Assembly: GCA_900708905.1 (NCBI GenBank)
Contig: CAADRB010000060.1
Span: forward strand, 231,450 to 295,449
Length of the DNA: 64,000 nucleotides
Direction of reading: 5' to 3'
From: Hymenolepis diminuta
Taxonomy: Eukaryota; Platyhelminthes; Cestoda; Cyclophyllidea; Hymenolepididae
Shown here: positions 49,323 through 61,932 of the stretch, in pieces
Layout: each line of letters begins with the position of its first letter
Position numbering within the stretch: the first letter of the stretch is position 1
The notes under the pieces: generated by a model
Seen by the model: only the letters and a program-made list of their open reading frames with translations
Told to the model about the DNA's origin: nothing
The model's database searches: none
Made by a program: the position numbers and the translations under genes

Positions 49323-52300
49323 TCAGTCGTAGATTATCTCAAATTGGGTAGATCCTTCACCCTTATCGAAATCCACTTTAATATTCTTGGCAATGAGCCA
49401 ACAGCGAACTCGGATGAAAGTGTTTCTTTTAACTCCATCAAATAGAACAAATACTAGAGGCTGGAGATAAGCCAATTGGTTTTTGTAGGGAAAGAACATA
49501 GAATGGAAGCTCCCGTTTGTCAATTTGCCCGGATTCTTGGCTGGAGCGATGGCAGAGAATTTGAAGTCCATATCGTAGTACCGAATGGTACCGAGATTGT
49601 AAGTATCATCTTCGGTAACTCCTGAACACTTTACGAGTACTCCCGTAGCGAATTCATCGATTGGATCGGGCAACCAACCGTAGATACGACCCATTTTGAG
49701 TACAAAACATGCCTGCGCCGTATCGAAACCGAAACTGAAGTGAAATAACATAGACCATGTTAAATACCATCCAACCTAGTAAGCAGGTCACTTATTAAAA
49801 ATTTATACCTTATAATAAGAAAGCCATAATACACCTTAACTATTAGCAGTATCATTGTAAAAACTTATATATTATGAATTATTTCGGCTAAATTAGAATT
49901 CAGTTTCTGATGGGCAGTGCTGCCATTTATCCTACCCAATATCCAAATCTATATTGTTGGCTAAACAACAGAAAATTTTGAAGTCATCAAGGAAATCTAT
50001 ACCTCGCATAACTTCAGTCACAACTGAAATGTGTGTTAAGAGAGAGATTTAATGTGAAACCTCGGTGTCATTAGATCTTCGCAATTGGAAATGGAATGAT
50101 AAGACATTCATAGATAATCCGAAGACCTAGAGACAATGTGTATCGAAAAGCTGCTATCGGAATTATGAAAAAGTGTTTCGCTACGAAAACTCATTAAAAA
50201 ATAGGATCCGCATTTCCCACAAGTTAATTTCTAGTTCCATTTGGGACCTGATAACTCGAAAAGCTGAAGAGAAACTTGCGTCAATCAAAATCCCACTCAC
50301 CTACGCCTTCTTTCCCCATTGCATCTTCATCCTTCACTTGCGGTTTCTTTCCACCAATTTTTGAACTAAATCAACACTCAGGGCAAATTTAACTCTCTCC
50401 TTCACTCACCAATCTTTCCCTACTCTACTTTTCCTTTCTGGATACCTCACAATTCTCGGGTCAATGATGATTCTGATTTCTATCTTATTCTGTCCTAAGG
50501 GAGACTCGTGACCTTCTATCGCTCTGAGATTATAATTGCTCTGCGTAAGAGAGAGCAGGTAGTATCACCAGTACTATTTCGTTTGACGAACTTGTGGACA
50601 ATACCTACCCCATCAATGCAGTTGTATATACTCGATGCAAATATCAAGGCACATGACCACCTATCATTTACCATGTGAAAGAAAATTAATCTGATGGATG
50701 AAACTCTGGTAAGTGGTCGATTTCAATCGTTGAGTTCAGCTGCAACAATCGATTGTCTCTATGAGTGGTCGTGCTCACATTGATTTTGGGATGACGATTA
50801 AATCTTCCTATTGTGATAATGCTAACTGCCAACAAGGCGAGGAAGCAAATGCCCACATGGATCAACGGATACGAGTCTATTCATATAGTCGTGCAAAAGA
50901 GAATGTTCCTACACCCCCTTATCACAACTAGTTGAGTGAAGAGTAGACAGCTGGATAGAAGCATTTGGTGGAATCTGTTTGGATTTAGACATGTTCGATG
51001 TCTTGTGCATGGGTTTATCGAATAGTGGTGTCGCGTTACTGGTTTTCATTGAGTTGACGGAACTTCGTTGTAAAAGATATTGGTACAAATCACTGAAATG
51101 GAGGCGGCTAGGGCTATTTTCTCATATTCACTTCAAGTTTCTCCTACTGCCCCAACCACATCTGTGAAATGGATAAACACAACAGAGGTTTTGATGAATC
51201 TTTAACCGAACTCCTTAAATTGTGATTTAAACAGTGATTTAAAAATAGCCAAGAATGGAAGAGGGCGAGCAAATTGTCAATGAGTGAAGTGGTGAGATGA
51301 AATTATATGAAGTAATCGAGAAGGCGATGACAGAAATAATCGTAGAAATCAGTGAGATGAGATAAGCGATGATCGAAAGGAAAAGGGACAGAAGTTGATA
51401 ACAGGATGATTGTGGAACTTTCAAATTGAGTAAGACTCTCCTGATGCTTGACCCTCCATTCCACTGTCTCAATTTACATTGTTAGAAGAAGTGTGCTGTC
51501 TTTTGTATTCTCGATGCTCAGATGTCAATATCATGCACATCTCTAACGAATCTCCCTATCTATCTATCTCTCTATCTGTCTCTCTTTCATTCCATTTCTA
51601 ATATCTTCAGATTCGATGTATAATACGTCACCAGTGATATGTCTTAAGAAGTTCTCTCACAGATTCGGTCTTCGTCTGCTCTCCGATAGTATCCATGGTG
51701 GTAATTTGGGTGGTCTTATCCGATTGAAATGCACGACACATGTAGATTCTTGTCTGGAAAAGTACGAGTTTTGACAAGAAGCGAACTAAAAGATCGCTTA
51801 AAAGGAGTGAATTTGCGTGTAAGTGAGGTTCCTTTTCCTGTGGCCATTAAATTAGACTCAAAGGCACTTCCCTTTTATACATTTGACTATATTTTAAATT
51901 GAGGAGGTGCATAGCCACTGTCTAAAATTTGTGCACATAGAAAATGTGCAAGTTGTTGCTGTGCTGCCGATTTGAAAAGTGCTTTTAAAATGCAACATAG
52001 GATTCTTTTCTGACTCTATTTTATAACGATTGTGCTTTGACAATATAAAAATACATTAACTTGTCAGCCAACCGTGTAATTAAATCAACCGATCAGAAAA
52101 CTTGGAATATCATGGATATAATCTCACCCATAAAATGAAAGTCGCAGCATAAAATTGCGACATTTGAAACGGTAACTGCTAATTTTGTGAACACTGACAA
52201 CTCATTGCGTCCAGAAATAAAGATTCTTGATGCTTTTACTTCAACACACTCGCTTCTCACCATGTTGATCTTGTTTCCCATTCTCTCTCTAATGATTAGA

Positions 52301-55300
52301 ACTTTAAGGAGTTTTTTTTTCAAGGTCATACACACAATATTTGGGCGTCCATTTAATCTCTGAAGAGGAGAATACAAGAAGAAGATAAGTGAGAGAAGAC
52401 TAATAGTTAGCCACATCATAAAAGCAAAAGTGTTCACGTTGCTGTCTAGACACTTTCGTCAGCAGACTTTAACAGAGCTGTTCACCTTTTCCTTCTCCCC
52501 TGTGAGCATGGAGTGCTCCGAAGAATACGAATCCTATCACTTATACGTTTTACAGAGATTACGGTGTAAAACCGCATTATTGAATTTAGAATGACAATTT
52601 TTTAATGAATCAAGTCATCGTTACTTTTAATACGTCGTGTTTTAAAATGTAATATATCAGGGGAAAATCGCTTAGATGACAACTCAATCCCTTTAAGAGT
52701 ATTTCATTGCTCATTATTAGTCGAGCTCTAATGAATTATACCATCGCACTTAGAGTAACAAGAACCGAAGTCACGAATTTAAGAATTAGGACTAAGAGCT
52801 GTTTTTGTGCAGAATTGTGAATGTTCACAGGATCACGAAATTGTAGGAAATAATGAACCAGAACCAGACTTTAGCTACCAGCTAACCACAACAAACAACA
52901 ATTCCAAAAAGTAGGATACAACGAGTTAAATAAGTCAAAATCTTTTGAATAAACTACAATGAGGATTCGAGAGAGTAAGAGAGATGAGGGTGAGAGGAGA
53001 TGGGAGTGAAGCGTATCTGCATATAAGTGACAAATCACCTGGGCTTGGACGCATGTGAGGTATAAGCGCAGGTGTATTTTATATGAAAAGGGACGGTAAT
53101 AAAAAAGAGGAAAATCGACAAAGGCGTCTAGTCGTGACAGATGGGATTGAGTCATGGGGTCACAAAAGCGAAAAATCAACGTATTTTCTTAAAGAATGTG
53201 ACCAAAGGGTAATTTTGAAAAATGCATGGAGAGTCATCTTTCAATGCTATACTTAAAATGTTTCCAGTAGTCCATTTACATACACATCGTTTCAATTCAG
53301 TAATTTCAGAAAACAAATGTATCGAGACTTTAACTTTCTAACTACGTAATATTCAGCCTATAACTGAAATATTTCGCTGTTTTGCATATTTAGATGCTAC
53401 TTAATGGTACTACCGAAAAAAATCACTCAAACATTGCCCAATTTTGAAAATTCGACCCTGTATTTGTGTGCATGAATTCTCTAGTAAAAGTCTTCTTTCA
53501 GACTGACAGGGAATGATATGAATTCGAACTTATTTCAGCCAAACTAACCACCTAACCGCTGCTTTTCCTCCCTTTTCCAGCATAATCTGACCCAATCTGG
53601 ATCACTACTCTGAAGTTACAGTAGACAAATATTGATTACTGTCAAACATTTAAAACCAATATATTTTGAAAAAATAGATTTCGAAATCATACCCGTTCAT
53701 GATATTGCAAGGTCCACCAGCATTGAGATCATAGGTACATGGCCTCTCTGGATCCTGCTTTATACCTCCCTCCTGAACACAGTCTTCCAATTCCGTAGAA
53801 CCTGTGTTATCCTGATAAGCATGCAAGAAGGCGGACAATTCATCAGATTTCCGATAGTAGGGCAGTGGTTCACGAGTGCGGAAGTAGAGAAGTGTGGAAA
53901 AGATATCGGGGTTAGGGATGTGACTGAGGCCTGGATTCATCTGCAATGCTGAATGCATGCCAGTAAGAGCGGGATGATCCCGAGGTACCTGTAAGGAACA
54001 CCATTTATTTTAAGCAACCCTATTACAAATTCAAATCCTAGAAATGATAGATGGTCGGTGACTGCCGATGCTGACAAACGCCAATGCTCTTTTCACAGTA
54101 AGTGGTGTGAAAAATCGCTATGCTGAGAAAGGTGTAGCACGAGTCGAAAATTAATTTTTTTCTCCAGCAGACAACAGATCTTCCATGAACAATTGAAGTT
54201 TTCACTAATATTTGATATTCTTTCAAAACTTAATCGTTTTAGATGAAGCGAATACATATTATAAATATCTAATATTATTTCTTGAGTATTTGCCCAAATG
54301 TTAAAATTAAATGAAAACTTATTGCTTTTTGCTCAATCTAGAAATGAAAAATTAAATTTTTCTTCTCAGATAATTTACTCAATTCCTTGATACTACAATC
54401 AAAAATGGTCGTTGTTTTTAATTTAATAATTCTAAAGCAGAGGGCGGAGTTGAAATACCGAATAAGTAAGTTATTATTTACTAAAATGACTCTTCAACTG
54501 AGAATCGCTTTCACAGTTCATGACTACCAATGGTTTTAAAATAAGACTTCTGGATTTGGGACTTTACGGGACTTTTACCAAAAAACCACTTTGATTCAGA
54601 CACAGAAAATGTTCAGTTGAGCCCACTATTCACGCTAGGAAGTTCCCATTAAATTGCCCTCCCTTCATAATTTTATGACATCAGAGATCATCGGATTATT
54701 GTGCCAATACTCTTGAGCAGTGTCATTTGATGAATCAACTGTGAAACCTTATCTCTAAGACAGCGACGATGTCACTTTTGCCGATGCTCGAATTTCGTGA
54801 TTTTTCTAATAGCCAATTTAATTGGAGAACCACATTCTGGTTTAGACGCCGATGTCCCTCATCTTCTGAATAATTTCGGCACCATCTAATTACAGTAGAC
54901 AGAAGATACTTCTCTGTCAATAAAATATTACATTTTGCAATGTGTGATATTGGCACGGTTTTAATATTTGGTAACGTTTTCGAAGAATGCACAAAATTAA
55001 TATCTTATATTTCTAGTTTATAGATAGCAGAAATAACCTGTACGGTGGAAATAGGTCTGCAGGAATTCATTTCACGAATCGATTACTTCCAATATAATGG
55101 CATGTTGAAACATACTAAGAGAAAAGCATTCTAAACACGTATGTGCAACTGGACATATAAACGCCTTTGAAGCTTCGAGATAACATGAGTGATCTAATAT
55201 ATCAAAACGCATCAGCAAAGTATCTGGAACTAGAAGCCAATACGCCCCGAATTAAGGTCTACTATAATGAGAACAATATTTTTCAAGGCTTTATAAAGTC

Positions 55301-56665
55301 ACTATCTCCCATGCATTTTCAATGGGAAAAGAAAGGTGTAAAATGGTATTGGAAACAGAATTTCGATTTGTTTTAAAAGCCAATTATGTTGAACTCAGAA
55401 TGATCTATTAAATTCTTTCAAATTTATTGTAGTCGAAGCACAACCGTTAATTCATTCAACTCTTTAAATCCGTACCTTAATTGGTATTCAATAACCGGTA
55501 TTGATTATCCAATCTGAAATCCCGAATTTATGCGGTTAAATTTCGAACTTCTCATTCTTCTTATACCTTATAAATATGGAGCAGAAAAAACTGGAATAAT
55601 GTCTTATAATTATAAGCAGTACCCTCCAACCGCAATTTTTAATTATTAAGTGATTTTAAAAATATGGAATAGCTGAGCTCAGTTTGATTTAATTACATAA
55701 TCAACTTGCGCTTTGTTTTAAAATTGAGGTGGTATGACTAGCCGCGGAAATAAATCGACCGGTCATAGGACTCTAAATGCAACGGACCTAATCATACATA
55801 CGGATCTGAAGTCAAATGATGAAAATTGAACATTGTGCTCATAACACAAAATGAACTCTCTCTCTCCCTCTCTCATCGAAAATGCTGACAGATCTATGAT
55901 CTCGAATTCAAGTTGAGCAAGACTTGTGATGTCCTGATTTCAATGTCAGCAGGTTTGATACCCTTCCTCGTTTAATAACTTATCCCCCCNCTGTTAAAAC
56001 TTGTTCAAGTTTTTGCTGTACCATGAGCAAAAATAATATTAACATAATCATGAAACCAGTGCGTAGTGTATATAATTAAGTAAATTCATATTTTCAAAAA
56101 ATTCCGCATAAAGAAATTGACTTTTTTTCCTTCATTTTTCTTACCACACGGGTAATTTATTTAACTTTCGATCTACTGAAAAATAAATTATTTTTTTAAA
56201 CATATTTTTTTCAATTTTAGAGGAGGTTGGGTTAAGCCTGGTATAGAATTATTGAACATCCAAAGTTATGACATGAATAATGAATGTATAATTTAGTACT
56301 ATTTCTAAAGTATTAAATACGCAATACCGGATAACTTAATTGGATAAATTGAAACAGCTAGGTTAAATTATGAGTTTTTTTCTTTTAAAAGGTCTCGTAA
56401 AATAGTAACGCAAACTCACCTGAAAATACATATACCAATTGAGGTACCCCACAAAAACAAATCCAAGAATAGTATAGAAGGCCAGGAAATAGAGAAGACG
56501 TTGACAAATTACCTTCACCGAATCCACATCTTCTGTCCTACTTCTAGGACGTCTACGTTGTCGAGGATAGGCATATACTGTAGTATTCTTGAGCAAGAAA
56601 GCTTGAAGTGGTTCAAATTCTTCTTCGCGTGAATTTAGAGAGTGTGGACGTGATCTAACGGACAT
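49323..56665 (-). CDS. ATP1B: Sodium/potassium-transporting ATPase subunit beta
   Basis: The beta subunit guides assembly and membrane delivery of the Na+/K+-ATPase alpha subunit. Exons on the minus strand: 56420-56665, 53693-53988 and 49323-49734, giving 317 residues (family about 300). Introns are 2,431 bp (phase 0) and 3,958 bp (phase 2), all GT-AG. Layout: a cytoplasmic N-terminus of about 57 residues with a strongly basic RQRRRPRSR patch, one membrane helix at about 58-80 (LLYFLAFYTILGFVFVGYL), then a large ectodomain. The ectodomain has six cysteines (in LEDCVQEG, ERPCTYD, GGPCNIM, AQACFVL, VKCSGV, RVRCWLI), matching the three conserved disulfides, and the family motif YLQPLVFV. An N-glycosylation site is at NGS. 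The second ATG (MSVRSRPHS) was chosen; the frame stays open upstream to another ATG at 56737. Both young repeat copies lie in the second intron. Confidence 0.95.
51215..51876 (+). repeat. 662-bp direct repeat, copy 2, in ATP1B intron 2
   Basis: Second copy of 43584-44245, same orientation, inside the large ATP1B intron. With no difference seen over 662 bp, the duplication is recent, or an assembly artefact, or the copies are kept alike by gene conversion. Confidence 0.93.
52866..53202 (+). repeat. 337-bp inverted duplicate, copy 2, in ATP1B intron 2
   Basis: Near-identical to 40312-40648 in opposite orientation. The wider element (about 52755-53250) is recognisable in a diverged copy at 11590-12090 and partly at 39790-39960, so this is a dispersed, probably non-autonomous element. 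No target-site duplication or terminal repeat recognised. Confidence 0.9.
53989..56419 (-). other. ATP1B intron 1
   Basis: 2,431 bp with donor GTGAGT and acceptor TTCCTTACAG. No gene or repeat recognised inside. It contains one ambiguous base, n, at 55990 after a C run. Confidence 0.85.
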
Positions 56666-57746
56666 ATTTCTTGAGCTGATAAGAAGTCGAATTATGAAGA
56701 TTTTCTCTTTGAAGTTGGCACGCAAGTCTGGTAGCACGCATACACCATTTCGCGCGTGTAGATTCGCTTATTGGCTCTTTTTTATTCACTGAGTTGGTAC
56801 GGCAAATAATGGTAGACTTTGAACTTTCTCAAACTGGGGAGGGGAGGTGATACCAGAATACAGTTTGTAGCGAAATTTGATCATTTAATAGGTGACTCTG
56901 CATTCACACCAAATAGAAGTCAACAGGGCTTACGTCTAACCGCCACTCGAGTTCATTAAAGGGCGGCAAATGGATTTAAGTCCGTAAATGGCACTCCTAA
57001 ATTTATTAACGCGAAAATAACTCGGTTAAGTATGTTAGACTACCCACATATATTTTCATGTTTGTATTAGCAAATATAATGACTTAATTTCCTCACAAAT
57101 CAATCTGATCCGCAATTGGGGAGAAAATGAAAGGTGAGAAGTGGTATCAAATATTCTTGATTTATATAGACACTAGTAATTAAAGAAATACTCGCTATAC
57201 GATTAAACTGACAGTATTGTAAGACTTGGATAACACGACTGCGATGTTAAAACCTTTATTTCTGCTACCACGATGTAAATAATCACCTGGCATTTCCATA
57301 CAGCATTTGTATCAGACCGAAAGTGACAGAGAAAACAGCAGGATATTCACCCCAAGATATTTTGTTAACTTAACAAAGGCTATTTATATGAATGTAAGCC
57401 TTCTTCATATGATCTATTTTTGAGGGCTTAACCACCGCTGGACCGATGACAGTTTTGCCAAGATTAATTGTCAAGTTGTTAGGACCACCATGAGCTCGCA
57501 TATTGATGAGAATATTGAATGACTATGAAGTCACCTGCATGAATGGCTCACCTCCAAATAAATTCCGTGACTCTGATCTACGTTTTTCAGCTTCTTTTCA
57601 AATTGTTTTTATCAGTTTGGGATTTTATTAAAAATGGATAACTCCTTATGTATATCTGACATAGCAAATACGCTCTAATGTCTTCCCATAAATAGGGCAG
57701 TCGGTAATTAAGGAAAGATATTTTAACTTAGATAAAATTAATGAAT
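56666..57746. other. 5' flank of ATP1B
   Basis: Presumed promoter side of ATP1B. Only the dispersed repeat copy at 57265-57500 was recognised. Confidence 0.45.
57265..57500 (+). repeat. Diverged three-copy dispersed repeat, copy 3
   Basis: Begins with TGCTACCACGATG and ACCTGG as in 27905-27930, then TATATGAATGTAAGCCTTCT and ACCGCTGGACCGATGACAGT, matching copy 2 at 46925-46995. Confidence 0.5.
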
Positions 57747-58230
57747 TTATCCAGACGCTTCCCAAACAAAGCTAGACTTAGAATTCGCAGATTCAACACA
57801 TCCTTCAAAAACTGAATTTACGTATGACATATTCCCATATTCACTTAATATCTTAGATGCGAATTCTGGCAATTGAGTGCGGAAGTCATAAACAGGCCGA
57901 TAAGCTAGCAACCTAGTCAGAGCTTGTACAGACAAACTTACCTGCTCTCAGTCTAACATGTGCGCAGAACGTGGACTTAACGTGGAAGAGCAGTGACCAC
58001 TGGTCAGTCCAGGAGATGTACTCGGTTTTATAAAGCTCACTCGAGGTGGAGGATTGTGAACATTCTGGCAAGATGATTGATACCTCTCATCATTTGTAAT
58101 CTTTGTGCTTCTTTGGGCGTATTCTTATCTTTCATTTTTGAATTACTTACATTATCTATACGATGTTTCCTAATAGAGACTAATATTACGACCACACATA
58201 CTACTAGTGGAGTAAATAAACGATAGCATA
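57747..58230 (-). CDS. Candidate 3' exons of an unknown minus-strand gene
   Basis: Two readings compete. (a) An exon ending at 58151 (hydrophobic PLVVCVVVILVSIRKHRIDN, donor AAT|GTAAGT) spliced over 86 bp to 57948-58064 (39 codons, Pro/Ser-rich, HNPPPRVSF...SPRSAHMLD, TGA): the tail of a single-pass membrane protein. (b) Another frame across 57945-58064 leading to 57747-57925 (LLAYRPVYDFRTQLPEFA..., TAG), which would need a 19-nt splice at GCAG|GTAAGT. Reading (a) uses normal splice signals. Upstream exons are not located. Function unknown. Confidence 0.25.
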
Positions 58231-58425
58231 AAAAGCAGAGTCAACAATAATTTTGTTGGAGCAGATCACGCTTCTGGTCCACTCTATTGTTCATTTTACA
58301 TTTTGAGTCAACCTCATCATTTGTACAGCGAGCAAAATATCAAACCGAATAAAAAAGAATCAAACAGGTAAATGATAATTCACTATTTAAATGGGCGAAA
58401 AAGATTCGGTTATCATATTTTCAAA

Positions 58426-58745
58426 TTAGTAAACTTCCATAATATGTTGCAAGTCAACCGGATCAGTTATCACCGAGAGTATTAAATTAATAATAGGTTT
58501 GACTAAAATGATATTAAATGGTGAGGATTTAAATTCAAACGAGTTGAAATAGCCGTTAAGTAGTGTTTTGTAGTTAAATATCCCTTTTATAGGACAAGAG
58601 ACTCCAGCTTGGAAAATTCCAATATGAGATGGGGAAAATTCAGGTACCTCAATAGAGAATGAGATAGATTTAGTGACGAAATATTTTATTAGAGAAAAAC
58701 GGAGGGGCGGCAGCGAATTTGGCACTAGTAGGCTGAAGTTGTAAT
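58426..58745 (-). CDS. Candidate exon or open frame, unknown
   Basis: Minus-strand open frame of about 105 codons ending TAA, with alternating hydrophobic residues (for example SISFSIEVPEFSPSH and FNIILVKPIINLILSV), vaguely like beta-rich extracellular domains. No diagnostic motif. It may belong with 57747-58230. Could be chance. Confidence 0.2.
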
Positions 58746-59432
58746 TTAGTAGAATTTAAAGTTCTCAATGCAAGGGTTGGAAAACTGGGGAAATCGACTG
58801 ACTGCTCAAAGGTCAGGAGAATGAGTCAGGATAGCTAAGCGAAAAAGTAATGTAATGAATAAAAATCGATAATCACATCACAATAGAAGAATTGTCTTTC
58901 ACCTTGTGGCTACCCTTTTTTCTTTTATCACCAACTCCTCCTGCCAGATCTCCAGCCAGCTCAACCTGCCTGTATCTATCTTCGGCACCATACGTATTCC
59001 ACATTTAAAACCTTCTCTATATCTTTCTTTCTCTTAGTGCTACACTCCATTAAAGAGCTATCTTTATAAGAATTTTTGCCTTCTTACACTTTGTTTTTTG
59101 CTCTAATTCTGGTGATCTCGTCTTCCTCTGCAATAGCCGGTGACTTTCTGATTACGCTCTTCTGCTTGGCTTTGTAATTTTAAATATGGTAGAAATAGAA
59201 CGTAGAAAGACACGTATTTACACTTGTCAGGCAATATCATGCCTATATACACGGATAAAGTGTGCATTTTAATCCAATCGGTAAAATGTTTAGAAAACTA
59301 CTTAAATCTGTAGGTAGAATGATTATTTTGTGCAAAATTACATTCTAATTAAATTTTTAAATGATTGTATTGTGCTTATAATATTGCTACCAATCACTGT
59401 GATCTTAAACGCTTTGTATTTTGCAAAGACTG

Positions 59433-59585
59433 TTAGCTTAAAAACTGAATAGCATTACTAAGATGCCTGTTTGGACTGTTGACCTTGAATTGCTCTATTC
59501 TAATTGGAGATTCAGGTGTTGGCCCTGTAGGGATGACGTGCTTGAGTCTTGATACAAAGTGCTTCCTAGGTGGCATGTCTCTTCT
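59433..59585 (-). CDS. Candidate terminal exon, unknown
   Basis: 51 codons to TAA on the minus strand after an acceptor-like GCCTACTAG: begins RRDMPPRKHFVSRLKH, contains PTGPTPESPIRIEQF, ends HLSNAIQFLS. Balanced, protein-like composition, with the upstream frame closed exactly at the acceptor. In phase 0 it could be an alternative last exon of the gene at 61933-64000 (donor at 63478 is also phase 0), but this is speculation. Confidence 0.3.
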   Translation of the reverse strand, partial: RRDMPPRKHFVSRLKHVIPTGPTPESPIRIEQFKVNSPNRHLSNAIQFLS

Positions 59586-61932
59586 CTAGTAGGCGAGTTG
59601 GATGACATTAAAAGAGTAAGAAACGGGACATTACAACTATATCCTATTAATCTATTCATAATGGGATAATTCTGGAAAAAGTTCTGGTTCATTATTTGAA
59701 CATGATTTTCAAGTAATACTGGAAATTGACGTTGAAAGTTGACGATTGTGCGTATATTTTCCTATATTTTTAGGATGCTTAATTAGATTACCGATCATAA
59801 CTATTTGCGTTTTTTATGAATTTTCTATGAAATAGGTTTCAATCTATCTTCAGTGCACCGGAAATCATTTCACACTTAAGACTGGGAATCATAACTCGAT
59901 ACTGCTGTGGCATTAGCATATAAACCACCCCAAATAGGTTCATTAATAATGTCGTTGTTTGAGTTCTTCGCGTTGGATGTGAGCAACCGTGACCTTAGCA
60001 TACTTCAATTAGTATCTAGTGTAAGCCACCAAGCACGATGCCATTGGGATTTAGTTCACAATTAAACCAGTCTATTTGGAAGCCCTTGTCTGCAAGCAGA
60101 ACTGATTAGTTAGCCAGTGGTCCAAACATGGGAGAACAATTGTCATTGTCTAGATGTGGAGATTTACTAATCTGCATGATCCTTGTAGAGAAAATTGAAA
60201 CCGGTGCAGTTAAATAGTCGTTTTCTTTCACCCGTTGTGCATATTGAAAATTGCCCTCCATCTTATAAACTGTACTCTACTTCATTTTAAATTGCCTTAC
60301 CTATAGAATTTTAATAAAATTTTATTTTAGATCATGCTTTCAACACTGAAAATTTTGCTTTGACAGCTTAGATTATAACTAAGCTACTTGTATTATTTAG
60401 TAGTGCATTCAAAATCGAGGATCTTAGTCGGATAAACAACATATAAACCACTCATGAATGGATCGCTTGCGATCAACTGAATGCAACAATAATGAGTTAA
60501 CTTATACTTCATTGTTGAAAACATTAGATTTTCTGTATGTTATTATTAGCATTTATGTCATGAATGAAATATGGCCTCGAGGCACATGCATTAGTGATGC
60601 CAGTAAGGGAGCTACACAATAATGTTTTGCGTTGAGTAATAATGACCTCAAGGCCTCATTTTATTTTCTGCTATGTGAGCATAATTACTTACAATTATCA
60701 CAATTCCTGCACAGTAAATAAATAACACCCGTATTAGGCCACTATATCTCCTTCAGAATGAAGATAATCTTAAAGAATATAAAAATAGCTTTTTTTCAAA
60801 TCAAAACAACGAAGCTTTTTTAGGAGACCAAGGTTGATCGGAGAACAATGCAAATGCGAGAAAGAGAAATGGGACGAGGATTGAGATACACCAAAAGGGT
60901 GTAAGACCCAGACGTCTGTAAAGAACGCATGTAACCGACAGACTAGTTGAGTGATTATAAGGTAGAGGCGAGTGGAAATCGAAATGCAGTTCCGCCCTGA
61001 ATACTAGCGAAGAAATACATTAATTGTATTCAGTTTACGCATATATTTGAACGTTAAATAGGTTTAAATAAAGTAAAATGTATCAATATGTGGTGGAAAT
61101 AAAATACCTGAGAGACTTTAAAAGTAACTCCATAGGTACAGTTGCGTAAGTAATCGCAAAACTCTCGTAGCAAATAATTTCAATTTACCTGTTTATTAAC
61201 ATAGATAATATGCATTATATTATTCGTGCAAGCTGAGAGAAAAAAGATGGAGAAAACGGTAGAGAGATTTGAGGTTGTATTTAGTAAAGCGCTTCCCAAC
61301 TCTCAAATTGGGTTGAGGGTTAGCATCACAGAGCCTTCCCGGTGAGAAACTCAGATACCATCCCTTATTTAGCTTGTAAATCATTCCGCTGATCGGATGT
61401 ACTCCGGCATACACCTCCACAAACTCCTTGCTCTTATTAAAAATCATCATATTTTACGTTCTTAACACCTAGACTATCGTCTTCACAACGGAAGGCAAAT
61501 TATTTAACTCATTAGGCAAATCAGAGTCCATTTTCAGCCTTTCTCCATGCCTTATCTAGGCTGAGAGTTCAAAATCCATTCAACAATTTAAAAAATGTGG
61601 TGACTCTAACGGTACATTGTTTGTTATATCCAGGCTTTCAGACTTATAAACTCACTTTGAGGTATGGCAATGCATGAATGACTTCCCTCGTCTTCCTATC
61701 TAGTTGATAGTTTATCTTTGACAGTCAAGAAGGGCTCTCTCCAGGATCTTCTTCGTCTTTCATACGAAATTACGAAGATGTTAAATTAATAATCTGCACA
61801 AAACGAAAGACAACAGGAGTCTTATTATTACAGTAATTCTATATTTACAAGCGCACACAAATATCAAACGGGAATGAGATCGACAGGGGAGAGACAGGAA
61901 TGATTATCCAATCATTGCTGTTGAGAGGGAGA
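59586..61932. other. No gene recognised
   Basis: AT-rich. The only oddity is a minus-strand frame at 61265-61450 (PNLRVGKRFTKYNL and GVHPISGMIYKLNKG), which is protein-like but lacks clear splice signals. Confidence 0.35.

Noticed and set aside
53632..53952. 106-codon + strand open frame
   Set aside because: Antisense shadow of ATP1B exon 2, whose minus-strand frame has the conserved cysteines.
56666..56737. Earlier in-frame ATG of ATP1B
   Set aside because: The added 24 residues would give an unusual hydrophobic-basic extension; the downstream ATG yields a normal family length, so this is left as an alternative start only.
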